A stretch of 64,000 bases of DNA. Source: Actinomucor elegans. Taxonomy: Eukaryota > Mucoromycota > Mucoromycetes > Mucorales > Mucoraceae. This document shows, in pieces, positions 40,274 through 50,462 of this stretch. Under the pieces are notes generated by a model, which made no database searches, was not told where the DNA came from, and saw only the letters and a list, made by a program, of their open reading frames with translations. Location of the stretch: NCBI GenBank assembly GCA_026027325.1, contig JAMSLZ010000001.1, forward strand, positions 4,092,001 to 4,156,000, read 5' to 3'. The translations under genes and the position numbers were made by a program. The first letter of the stretch is position 1. Every line of letters starts with the position of its first letter.

Positions 40274-42232
40274 TTAATCAAGGTTAGGGCAATTATCGAT
40301 AGTGTTACTATCATTGTTGCTGTACATATCTACAAGCTTTGGATACACGCTGTTAAATATATTCCAACATACTTCAACTCGAGCTGTTTCAAACATATTA
40401 AAATCTAACAAAGTGACAGACTCTTGGTGCTCAAGAACTTCATCTGTTGAATTGCGCTTGAATTTTATATTCACTTTACTCTTGCAGTTCTTGGGAAACT
40501 CTTCTTGCTCCTTTTTGGTCTTTTCATCATCATTGCTATAGTTGGAATCTTTACAGTGCGTAGAACTTTCACCTTCGGTATTTAGATTCAGCTCTGGGTT
40601 CTTTTTATATATGTCATGAAATGCTTGATCAATGGTATGGCGAGCTCGATAAGAGATATTGACCTGTGTCGGAGACCCTTCCCGTATAAATGTTTCATAG
40701 AACCGTATGAAATCAGGGTAAAGCTTAAATGGAATTGGTATCGACATGAATTGTTCCAAACTCAGGCTATTTCGCTTTTCTCCATCTGTACTATGATTGT
40801 TGTCATTGCTTTTCATTATCTGTGTGCTACTATTAGAGATATAAGGTATATAAGGCGATTTCTTCCAATTGCCTGTATTATTGGGCATATACTGATAATG
40901 GCGGTTTGTTACTAACTCATACTTGAATTTTTCCTCTAGTTTCAAGTAATTTTCATAGAACAGTAAGTTTTCACTACTGAAATCGCGGATAGCCAAGTCT
41001 TGTAGTATGTTCATCATATCTGGGTCAGTCATTGTTCGCTCCAAAGACTCCATCGATAGTTCAGGTACTATGATGGTGGTAGCTATAGCGGCTTCGCTTT
41101 CTTGATCGCGTTGTTGTTCTACATGAAGCGGGACTGGCGCTGCCGAGTCATATCGTGGTTGCTTTGTAATTCTATTATAAATACTTTTCACTTTTCTTCG
41201 AGCGTGTGTCCAGTGTTTATTTTCGATAAGAACATAATCTATCAAAGGAATGACTACCGTAATGGTGTGAGTCACTATAGTGAAGAACACCACCCAATTG
41301 CTAGGGCCATACGCTTTGTTAACGTAGAACAACATTGAAGCTGTTGGCTGGATAATGGTAAACCAAATTATGTACAATACGAAGAATGGAATACCGATAA
41401 CAGCATCTATCCAAATCTCGGTACGAATACCATGCGCGTCAGAATTGTTTCTAAGATACCATAGTGTGAATGGGGCTACACCACCGATAAAAATAGCATA
41501 CAGGGCTACCAGTATGCTAGCGCCCCATTTCTCCAAGCATTGACCGTACTTTTGCATAGATGTAATTTCGGTAGGAACAGTGATAATTAGAATAACACAC
41601 AGAGAGAGGCAGTAAACGATATATGGCATTATCAGTACGTAGTTCTTGTTTTGTTCGTTGGTTAAATACCAGCGATAGTCTTTTTCAGTAATGCAGGCAG
41701 CTCTCTCTGGAGCGCTCATACGAAGGTATCTAACTTTGAGTTGATTAAGTCTGAATAGGAATCGAAGGCGATACGCTCGTATACAGAATGCAAACATCCA
41801 CGTATAAAAGCCAATAATGACACCGTACAGGAATAGCTGGCACCCAATTGTATCTTCAAAAGACTGCGTCAAAAACATGCAAGTGCTGAATACAAGATGA
41901 CCTGCTGCACCTAGTGAAGTTGCAAGTACAGATCGCTTCTGCAATGAATATCTTTTTCGTGCCTTTTTTAATTGCTTTATGTCTAGGTTCTCTGGTGGTT
42001 TCGCTGTAGAACATACTGAGAGCCCTGATGCGCAATAAATGAATAAAAATGTAGTAACAACGATAAGAATAATATTGATAATGGCAACTGCAAAATAGAC
42101 CCGAGCTGAATAGTGCCTTTGATAGTCCAAAAGACACTCAGTATAACTTTGATCTGCTGAGGTTGTATTGTATTGTTCATTTACATATTGATTATCTTGA
42201 CAGTTCGGTAGTGGTGATGCAAAATAAATCAT
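40274..42232 (-). CDS. Seven-transmembrane receptor fused to an RGS domain
   Basis: ATG at 42232 (MIYFASPLPNCQDNQYVNEQ); the frame is open for 21 further codons but only with TTG. A single exon of 652 residues. Seven hydrophobic segments can be counted, from VYFAVAIINIILIVVTTFLF through WVVFFTIVTHTITVVIPLID, followed by a cytoplasmic RGS domain: SLERTMTDPDMMNILQDLAI, SSENLLFYENYLKLEEKFKY, IPIPFKLYPDFIRFYETFI and ISYRARHTIDQAF, with a final helix block FNMFETARVEVCWNIFNSVY. RGS domains speed GTP hydrolysis by G-alpha, so this may be a ligand-controlled G-protein off switch at the plasma membrane, as in plant RGS1 and the GprK class of filamentous fungi. The RGS domain is split by a charged, low-complexity insert (residues about 465-500). 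Confidence 0.92.
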   Translation of the reverse strand: MIYFASPLPNCQDNQYVNEQYNTTSADQSYTECLLDYQRHYSARVYFAVAIINIILIVVTTFLFIYCASGLSVCSTAKPPENLDIKQLKKARKRYSLQKRSVLATSLGAAGHLVFSTCMFLTQSFEDTIGCQLFLYGVIIGFYTWMFAFCIRAYRLRFLFRLNQLKVRYLRMSAPERAACITEKDYRWYLTNEQNKNYVLIMPYIVYCLSLCVILIITVPTEITSMQKYGQCLEKWGASILVALYAIFIGGVAPFTLWYLRNNSDAHGIRTEIWIDAVIGIPFFVLYIIWFTIIQPTASMLFYVNKAYGPSNWVVFFTIVTHTITVVIPLIDYVLIENKHWTHARRKVKSIYNRITKQPRYDSAAPVPLHVEQQRDQESEAAIATTIIVPELSMESLERTMTDPDMMNILQDLAIRDFSSENLLFYENYLKLEEKFKYELVTNRHYQYMPNNTGNWKKSPYIPYISNSSTQIMKSNDNNHSTDGEKRNSLSLEQFMSIPIPFKLYPDFIRFYETFIREGSPTQVNISYRARHTIDQAFHDIYKKNPELNLNTEGESSTHCKDSNYSNDDEKTKKEQEEFPKNCKSKVNIKFKRNSTDEVLEHQESVTLLDFNMFETARVEVCWNIFNSVYPKLVDMYSNNDSNTIDNCPNLD

Positions 42233-44898
42233 GTTGCGCTTGTTTGTAGGATATAGAAATAGGTTATATGGGTGTTTGTATCCACTGTTACGCAAATTAT
42301 AGTGAAAGATCTGTCAAGCTGTAAAATTGGGATACACTATTAATCAAGAAGGGGGTCTGCTGAATTGTAATGGTTATTGATATTTCTGACTTGTGCTGAA
42401 CTTTGTAAACACTGAATTATAGACAATATATCATAGAAGAAAGGGAGATAAAAGCCCCGGAAAATATCCCCGATACAAATGGGAATTGCAGAGGTAGTTA
42501 ACTCTCACGGATTCCCTTCTTTGATGTGCTGGTCTATTTGAATAGCAGATGACAGATAGCAAATCAGCAAAAGTACAAGCAGATCCGAACGTTCGAACGT
42601 TTCCAAATTAAGTCAATACAGAGTCTACAAGTTTTTTGCCGCAGTTATCTCTTTACATCGATCAAAATTATCTCTACTGAGAATCTAATCGAATGGTAAA
42701 AGCCAAGCAGGTCTGGACCCTCAAAAAATTACTAATTTCGCTTAGCCTACAGAGCTGACCCTGTATCAGTGTAAAAAAAAAATCATGCATATTAGAGATT
42801 CAGATTCACCTTAACGATCGCCATCTATTGGCTTGGTTCCGAAACTGACGCGTTATAAGTCATCGATATCTATTCCTTATCATCAAATACTTGAGCAAAA
42901 TGATTATCTCTCCAATATGTGAAGAGAAGTAAAAGGGTAAAGTGAGATAGAGCCTTCAATCATGGATATAAATCAAAGAACTTCGAGAAGTATAGCTATG
43001 CTGCAATCAGCTTTGATACGTACAGTTTTAGAGTTTAGCTGTGAACAAGAAGTTTTGAAATGAACGCCAAACTGTTAAACGCTAGTTTCCTAGAAGGCCT
43101 TTGGCTGCCTTAAAGTTGCGAAGTTGATGTTTTGTACTTGAAACTAAGTACGTTCAATTGTCAAAATTGATTACCCTGTAAGATTGAATTGAAGAAAGAC
43201 TATTGTACTTAAGGATACATGTGATATAAGTATAATAGCTCTGTGTGAGTATTGAGTGTTAATCAGATGTGGCATTTTGTATCTTCATCTACTAAAAACT
43301 GTGTTCAGCTAAAATACAATGATTAAACACTGTCGTTAATAGTTAGTGTAGACTATTTATGTTTTTGTTTCCCATCATGCTTCAAATCTATGTTTCTAAA
43401 CCCGCGTCAACAAGATTACAAGTGAAACAATCATTGTTAAGGTAAAAGTGCATAACGAAAGTAGTTTATTAACTGCTTGGAAAAATATAGTGTACAAATT
43501 AAGGCCATTATATATCTACTGAAAAAGATTAATCATTCTCTTTAGAAGTATACTTCGCGAAGCATAGTTTATCACTTTTCAACTTCATCACGGTAAGGCA
43601 GTCTACAGGCTGAATTTGGATGGCAAAGGAGGAAATTCCACTAACATAATTTTCGAAATTGTCACAACAGTGAGTCACTGCCGTACCACTCGTATTGAAT
43701 GGCCTCAGTGCACTTAGACAGGTTTGTTAAGATATATTCATGACTGTAAATGTCAGAATTAAGCAGATGAATCTTGTTTTTTCATACTTTAATATAATTT
43801 GTTTAAAAACAGCAATAGTTGAGAAGAAAAAGTCAATCAGATGCATTACATAACTTTTTACACATTATGAAGCTTAAGGAGAATGAGGAAGGAACATGAA
43901 AATGCGCGAAGATGGGGGTATTGAATGGATTATGATCAGTCTTCTACGATTGAAATTTGCTAACTGATAACGGATAATAAGATCTCAGAATCAAAACTGT
44001 AGAAAGTACAACACAAGGAACTGCTTTAATGAGAGATATCCAGATTCTACTCTAGTAAAAGTATACAAAGCGGCATATGGGCTGGTTGATTGTGAGCCAT
44101 TTAGTTCAAAAATGGGCCTTACAAATGCACTATATGCATACGAAGACAAACATCTTTCGATTATATTTTGAGTTTCATCTTGGATTAAGCTAAACAGTGT
44201 AGAATCGTATGATATGTGACCTTGAGGCTAAGTTTGTAGACTATGCAGGGAAATTGTATGTACTTGTTTAAATTAAACAATGCCGCGCATGAGATTAAGG
44301 ATCTTTTACTGTTTTATAGAGTTGTCCTCTAGATCAGCATTTCAAATGGGGTATATCTTTATTCTATGATCAAACCTGATTTTGAGATCTAAAAATGCAT
44401 TAAAGGGCAACAAGATCAAGATCAAATTCTTGAATTATCTTCTTTAGGGACTGATGTATCTTTGTACACTAGATGAGTCTTGACAGCGATACGTTATAGC
44501 AAGACACATAATTTATATATTCTTTGCTAATTCAAGTTGAATTTTTGATAGGATTACTAGTAGCTATGCACGTTCTCGATCAATACCTTGTCTCGTGGCA
44601 GACACTGACCATGGGATTACATTCGGATTTGTAGGCTATTTAGTCGAGAAAAAGAAGAATAGGGACAAGAAACAGGGTCACTGGCTTATTTGACCTTGAG
44701 CAGTAGCATGTTACTACAGACAAAAGCTACTTGCAATGCCCTTTGATATAAACTTACTTGCAGCTGATGTCTTTAACAGTAGAGGCGCTCATTTGTAACA
44801 CGTGGTTTTTAATAGTTTTATGTTACCTTCTTTTTTGTTCTCTTTCTTTTTTGCTTTTCATACTTTTTCTTACTATTGAGATTTAGTTCATTGACGAA
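42233..44898. other. Gene-free divergent region of 2.7 kb
   Basis: Lies between the divergently transcribed GPCR-RGS and EH-domain genes. No ORF with coding character, tRNA or transposon is recognised on either strand. A short inverted word pair GTGTTAATC/GATTAAACAC is seen at about 43257-43330. The last 90 bp before 44899 are pyrimidine-rich, as is usual for promoters in this window. Confidence 0.6.
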
Positions 44899-46995
44899 AT
44901 GAGTAATACAGCAGGTACTGTTTACTACTATTATGAGTATATGTTTTCGATCTACAAGTTACAGTATAAACTCAGACTCTTTCTAGATAGTTTTTTGTCT
45001 CTTCAAGATAGATACATTTACCGCCAGCTATTTCTCACCGCAGATAACGAGAAAAAATCATTTCTACTAAAGAGCGAGGCAATATCCTTTTTTTCAACCG
45101 CTGGGATCCCTTCTGTGTTATTAGAAGAGGTATATAAAATGCTATTACGATGGTTTTTTTTTCTGATGTAGTAATACATTTTCTCTTGATTATTAGATCT
45201 GGAAAACAGTAAATCAAGATAAGCGAGAGTTTATAACAGAGTTGGAGTTTTACAAAGCACTTAAACTGATAGCATGTGCTCAGAATGGCATAGAAGCCAA
45301 GGATGATATTCTTTCGACACAAGGTCCGGATAAAAGCTATACATATTGATACAAGAGACTGATAGTTTAAATAGCTCCTATCCCTCGATTTGGTGCTACT
45401 ATGGAAACAATCCCACCAATTACAGCCAATGAAAGGGAGGCTTACATACAAGTTTTTCAATCATGCAACCCTATTAATGGTCTTTTGTGTGGTATGTTTG
45501 AATATCGTGTCTTTCTAAGGCTTCTAAACCAATTTTGTTGAGCAGGTCAACAAGCAAAGGATATTTTTCTGCGTTCCAATTTACCTGTAGACAAGTTGAA
45601 TGCTATTTGGTTGCTTGCTGACACGCGTCATTCGGGGACTTTGAACAAAACAGAGTTTATCATTGCCATGCATTATATATCCCGTTTAATGAAGAACCCG
45701 TCTTTTATCTTACCAACATCACTACCATCCCAAGTTTACACAGAAGCAACAGGACAATTCGCGTCATCTATTCTCCGACACAATACTATGGCCTCACCTG
45801 TCGCTCATAATAACAGAAGTCTGAACTATACATCACCTATTATGAGCCACACATCCCGTAGTCCTATATTAAATACAACAAAACACTCTATTTCTTCACA
45901 ATCAACAATATCCATACCACCAGAAGAAACTGAACGATATAGAGCCTATTTTGATCAACTTGATAATGATCGATCTGGCTTCATTGATTCAGAGGAAGCA
46001 GTTTACTTTTTTAGTCACTCTCGATTACCTGATAGTGAATTGGGGAGGATTTGGGAAATTGCGGACAGTAAACGCTTGGGCAAACTAGATTTGCACGACT
46101 TTAGCATTGCTATGCATCTTATCAATATGAGAAAACGTGGAGAGAGTATTGACAGATGTAATAAAGACATCATGATTGTGATACTTGCCAGGCACTAATA
46201 CTCTTTTTTTTTCTTATATTAGATGAATCTGCACCTAGCCACTATCATCATCAGAAACAAGAACAGTATGCAGAAGCTTCTAATTTAAGATATGAGCTTG
46301 AAAATCAGATTATAGAGATCAAACAGCTAGTCAATTCAGAGTACAAACGGGCCGAGGATTACCGAAAACAATTGCAGCAAGAACATCAGTCCATCGAGTT
46401 GTTGGAAAATGAAATAGTCAGAATAAAAGCAGAGTTAGAAACAGCGAAAATGGCTGCTGAAGATGCGGAAAAGATGTTATTGAAGGAGCAACGACATAGG
46501 GAGTCATTAGATGCCTCACCATCTTGTCAGACTATGAACTCTACTTCCACATGTACAGAAAATGCACCTGAGCTAACAAGAGCCTCTTCTACATTTTCGG
46601 GTAGCTCAGCTATGTCACCTCGTAGTGAATTTGGGGTTACTGCTTTGCCGTCTTCAACAGCGTTTGATTCTTTTACCGGATTTAAAAGAATGAATAGTGA
46701 TTTTAGTGCATCTCCACATGGTATTGGCAACTTAAATAATTATAATACTACTGCTTCTAAGTCTCAGCCATCAGTATCACCAATTCAGTCCAAGGCCATC
46801 TCAAAATATGGGTTTGACATCACGGCTTTTGATACGCTTTCGATCAATGACAGTAATGAGCAAAGCACAGGCTATACTCAAAAACAGTCTGTCAAAGATG
46901 ACTTGGTAGCTATTTTTGGAGTTACAACGGACAATCCTTCCCCAATATCTTCTCCACCGAAACCGGCTAATACGTTTGATAGTATATTTCTGTAG
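44899..46995 (+). CDS. EH-domain endocytic scaffold (Eps15/Ede1-like)
   Basis: Exon 1 is only 16 nt (44899-44914, MSNTA), spliced across 44915-44986 to DSFLSLQDRYIYRQLF. Later introns follow LLEE (to IWKTVNQDKREFITELEFYK), DILSTQ, GLLCG and, near 46158-46223, RGESIDR (to YESAPSHYHH). Three EH domains are visible: the one just named, REAYIQVFQSCNPI with DKLNAIWLLADTRHSGTLNK, and ETERYRAYFDQLDNDRSGFI with SELGRIWEIADSKRLGKLDL. EH domains bind NPF motifs. A coiled coil (YELENQIIEIKQLVNSEYKR onwards) and a Ser/Thr-rich tail with VKDDLVAIF and NTFDSIFL follow. This order matches Ede1/Eps15 early endocytic scaffolds at clathrin sites. About 600 residues. No UBA domain is seen at the end, unlike yeast Ede1. 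Its 3' end is 54 bp from the convergent HAD gene. Confidence 0.92.
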
Positions 46996-47048
46996 CATTT
47001 AATTATAATAAAGCTATATTTGATCAATATGATCCCATTTTATTACCA

Positions 47049-47899
47049 TTATTTAAAGGCAGGAAGTGAAAATGCCTCAGGAACAAAATCTTCCATAGAA
47101 TTGATAACCATAGTAGCACCATGGTCATGATCGCCTGTGAGGGCCTTGATATTTTCATCAGGAATCCAAACAACCTATGTAGAAGTTAGTGTCTATAAAA
47201 CTTGTTCGCTTCATTATTGACATACATTCATCTTGGCGTTCAAGCCAGCTTCAACGCCATTGACAGCGTCTTCAAACACTAGACAATTTTCGGCTGGAGG
47301 GTTTCCTAAATGCTTTTGAGCAGCTAAAAACAAATCTGGAGCAGGTTTTGCGTTCTTGATTTCTGCATCGTCCCCACAGATGATCACATCAAATAGTTCG
47401 AAAACTTCCTTGTTTAAAGAGGTTTTGAGCTCAAATTTGGCACGAGTAGACGAGGTAGCTACAGCAATAGGAATATCATGAGCGTGTAAATGGCGGATGA
47501 GTTTTTCTACACCGGGCAATAGCTTGGCTTGAGGAAACAGATCTTCTTGAATAATGGAAGTTATTTCCAAGTACTTTTCGGTACTCATGGGCAACTTGTA
47601 AGTCTCAACAACCATAGAAGCAGACTAAAAATTATAAAACATGAATCTAAATTCACATTTCAAAGCTTTCGGCTGCAATAATACCTCATTGCCAGATCTT
47701 CCCATTAATTGACTCTTGACTTCCCAGGTAAATTTAACGCCATTGGCATACTTGTCCAAGATCTGCTGAGTAACTTCAGTATAAACACGTTCAGTGTCCA
47801 GGAGGAGACCGTCCTACAGTATATCTTATTAATGATCCTCTTTATTGAAGACTAATCGTACATTACCATGTCAAAGATACAGTGTGTTATGTAGGCCAT
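47049..47899 (-). CDS. HAD-superfamily phosphatase (pseudouridine-5'-phosphatase/HDHD1-like)
   Basis: Starts MAYITHCIFDM at 47899; an intron follows at once, and the next exon continues DGLLLDTERVYTEVTQQI, rebuilding the DxD nucleophile motif across the splice. Further blocks: TWEVKSQLMGRSG, AKLLPGVEKLIRHLHAHDI, motif II IAVATSSTRAKFELK, the conserved Lys region KNAKPAPDLFLAA, and motif IV CLVFEDAVNGVEAGLNA. It ends SMEDFVPEAFSLPAFK. About 240 residues in four exons. It is a soluble Mg-dependent phosphatase, likely acting on pseudouridine 5'-phosphate or a sugar phosphate; yeast homologues include the glycerol-3-phosphatase and 2-deoxyglucose-6-phosphatase group, so the substrate is uncertain. 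All catalytic residues are present. Confidence 0.9.
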
Positions 47900-48691
47900 T
47901 GTACTCTAGCGATTATTATACTCTTATTTATGTTTCTATTGTTATAGAAACTCGCAGCCTCTTTTACTTCAAACAGAATGTTTTTTTCTTATGCCCTATC
48001 CCTTTTAAGCTGCGTTTCTTTTTGTGCAATATTAGTTGGCGGAGGATTAAACTATTTGGCTGTTGTTATTGACAAAGCCGTAATAATAAATGTTGCTCTA
48101 TCCATAAAACACGTTGTATTTCTAGGAGAAAGGGAAACTTTTGACAATATGTAAATAATTTGATAATACTTTAATTTAATTTTCGGATACTGACGACAAT
48201 ACAGATGGAATAAGTCTAATATACTTCAAAAAACATTTCAATAATGTTGGATTGTTTGAGCAATTACTACAGCAAAAAGATTTACTGCTAGCCAATGTAG
48301 AAAATTAAGTGAAACTACTAACACCAGAAATACCCCCAAAGACCTCTATGAGCATTATTTCTAAATATTTAGTTAAATTTAGTAATGTTGTAAAAAAGTA
48401 CGATGTAGGGTGACAGCGTGGCGACAAAAAAAAAATAGATCAAAGGATAATTTTATCATACCCTCTTAAGTTTATCTTAAATAACTATAATAAAATCATG
48501 AAAAATATATAAAAAATGAAAATAGACTCAAAGAGACATCAATAGAATTATAGAATAAAATGTAAGTAATATTAACAAAACTTTTGAACTTGTAACAGCG
48601 GCGCTTCAATATATAACACGTTTATTGGATGCTGACTTTTAATATTAACTTCGATGATCAAAATATATTAGCTTAATTCCGAAGCAAGTAA
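47900..48691. other. Intergenic region upstream of the tRNA gene
   Basis: AT-rich with several A tracts; no coding exon. Contains the HAD gene promoter. Confidence 0.55.
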
Positions 48692-48764
48692 GCCTTGTTA
48701 GCTCAGTTGGTAGAGCGTGAGACTTTTAATCTCAATGTCAGGGGTTCGAGCCCCCTATGAGGCG
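48692..48764 (+). tRNA. tRNA-Lys (anticodon UUU)
   Basis: A 73-nt cloverleaf can be folded by eye: acceptor stem GCCTTGT with ATGAGGC (two G-U pairs) and discriminator G; D arm GCTC-AGTTGGTA-GAGC (A box TAGCTCAGTTGG); anticodon stem-loop GAGACTTTTAATCTC with TTT; T arm GGGGTTCGAGCCCC (B box GGTTCGAGCCC). There is no intron and no encoded CCA. A TTTT Pol III terminator follows at about 48771. It reads AAA/AAG lysine codons. Confidence 0.95.
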
Positions 48765-49722
48765 CTTTCTTTTTATTTCATTTGATTTTCGTGAGACTTT
48801 TCTATTTTTTTTTACATTTTCTTGAGCTTACTGTTCAATTGCTAGATGACTAAAATCAATAACAAATGATACTGTCCTTTAAGAAAACATAATACAGCTT
48901 CTGTTTATCGTGCAACCCTACATTATTTGAAAGTGATACTGACATCCTGTTTGGTACATGGTTTTATATAATAATGAAACACAATTATGCATAGTAAATA
49001 TCGTTACTACAAGCCTTCTATCACATTGAAGTTAGTTTCTATTACAAGAGTACTCTACGAATTCACATATTGGATCAGTCATCTCTATTATCCATGGCCT
49101 TCCTAAGTCTGGGAAAAGTATAGAGTTCTACCGGCAATGACCCAGAATATGGTCCTCGCTATACTTGTGATCTTATCATACTTCCTTCTCCTTGGATATT
49201 TTCTGCTGCCACTAAGACTATCGTCTTATGCCTTGCTTACATAGTATCCCAATAATAGCTATAGGCTAGAAGATGATACCTAATACTTTTTAAATTAATT
49301 TCAATATATACCCATTAATACAAAAAAAGAAAAAAAAGAAAAGCAAGTTCTCAGCACAATGGATGCTTTCTGTCACATAAAGGCTCAGAAGCTACCAGTT
49401 GATATGGAACGTTCACTTGTTTTGTAAGGAGGCATAGCGATTTCCAGAAACAAATGTTGTAGATCTAGTTATTTATTGATCAAGCAAAAATGGAAGCAAA
49501 ATATCATAACGAGGATTATAATGAGTGATAAATTGTTTGTGCCAAGACATTTATCAGACCAACCGCTTTCTAGTCGCCTATACTCTGCTCTTAAAGCTCA
49601 ACACTTGTATTATAAGGCGCTGTGATGATAGCTTGGTGTTTCAAACTAAATAATTTGCATTATCAACCTAATGCGTTGCCGCTAATTCCAAATGAGGGCT
49701 CTGGACTGCTCAAATTTCAGAC
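48765..49722. other. Intergenic region after the tRNA gene
   Basis: No gene seen. Contains an A-rich tract near 49320-49342 and, at its right end, the promoter of the alkyltransferase gene. Confidence 0.55.
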
Positions 49723-50393
49723 ATGCTGCGCAATTTTTCCATTATAAAAAGAAATTCAGTGGAATCAAATCGTTTCTTTTCCTTTTCATCAATTATCATG
49801 GCACAGTTACGTTCTCGGATAGCATCAAAGAATTCTTTAAAAGCTACTAAAGTTACTGTTATAAAAAAGATAGCAACTACAAAGAAAAAGGATATCGTCC
49901 AAACATTCACAGCAACGGACGTGGATACTCAAAGTATGTAATAATTATCTACTAAATGATACATAAATATTTATCGTGTGTTGAAGCTGTTAAAACGTTT
50001 CCTAAGTCGCAAAAAGAAAGAGCAGAATATGTGAATGAAAAGACTGGAAAAAGGATCACACCTTTTCAATACAAAGTATACGAGCTTGTTGCGCAGATCC
50101 CCAAAGGTCAAGTCACTTCTTACAAAGTGCTTAGTGAAATGCTCAAGTCACATCCGCGCGCCGTGGGTCAGGCTTTACGCGTCAATCCTTTTTGCCCTTT
50201 ACCTATTCCCTGCCATCGTGTGATTGCTTCAGACTGCTCTTTGGGCGGCTTTAATGGTGGTTCAGGCGACCATCAATTCACAGCGAACAAAAAGGCAAAA
50301 CTCGAATCAGAAGGGTGTGTATTTGGTGAACATTATAACTATAAACACGATATGAATGGATCAAAAGAATTTTACAAGGACTTTAAACAATAG
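49723..50393 (+). CDS. O6-alkylguanine-DNA alkyltransferase (methylated-DNA-protein-cysteine methyltransferase)
   Basis: Exon 1 ends at 49933 and joins across 49934-49986 to exon 2 (49987-50393), giving TVKTFPKSQKERAEYVNEKT. The protein carries the alkyltransferase core: RITPFQYKVYELVAQIPKGQ, SYKVLSEMLKSHPRAVGQAL (Arg finger and recognition helix), and the suicide-Cys motif NPFCPLPIPCHRVIASD, then LGGFNGG. It repairs O6-methylguanine by irreversible transfer of the alkyl group to the Cys of PCHRV. Two in-frame ATGs exist, at 49723 and 49798. The longer form begins MLRNFSIIKRNSVESNRFFS, which looks like a mitochondrial presequence, while the shorter (MAQLRSRIASKNSLKATKV) is basic and would suit the nucleus. 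Its 3' end is about 70 bp from the convergent striatin gene. Confidence 0.92.
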
Positions 50394-50462
50394 TAGAATG
50401 ATTAAGTATTATTGCTCATTTGTTTTGTGATAATGGTATAAATAAACATATAGGTATGCTGC

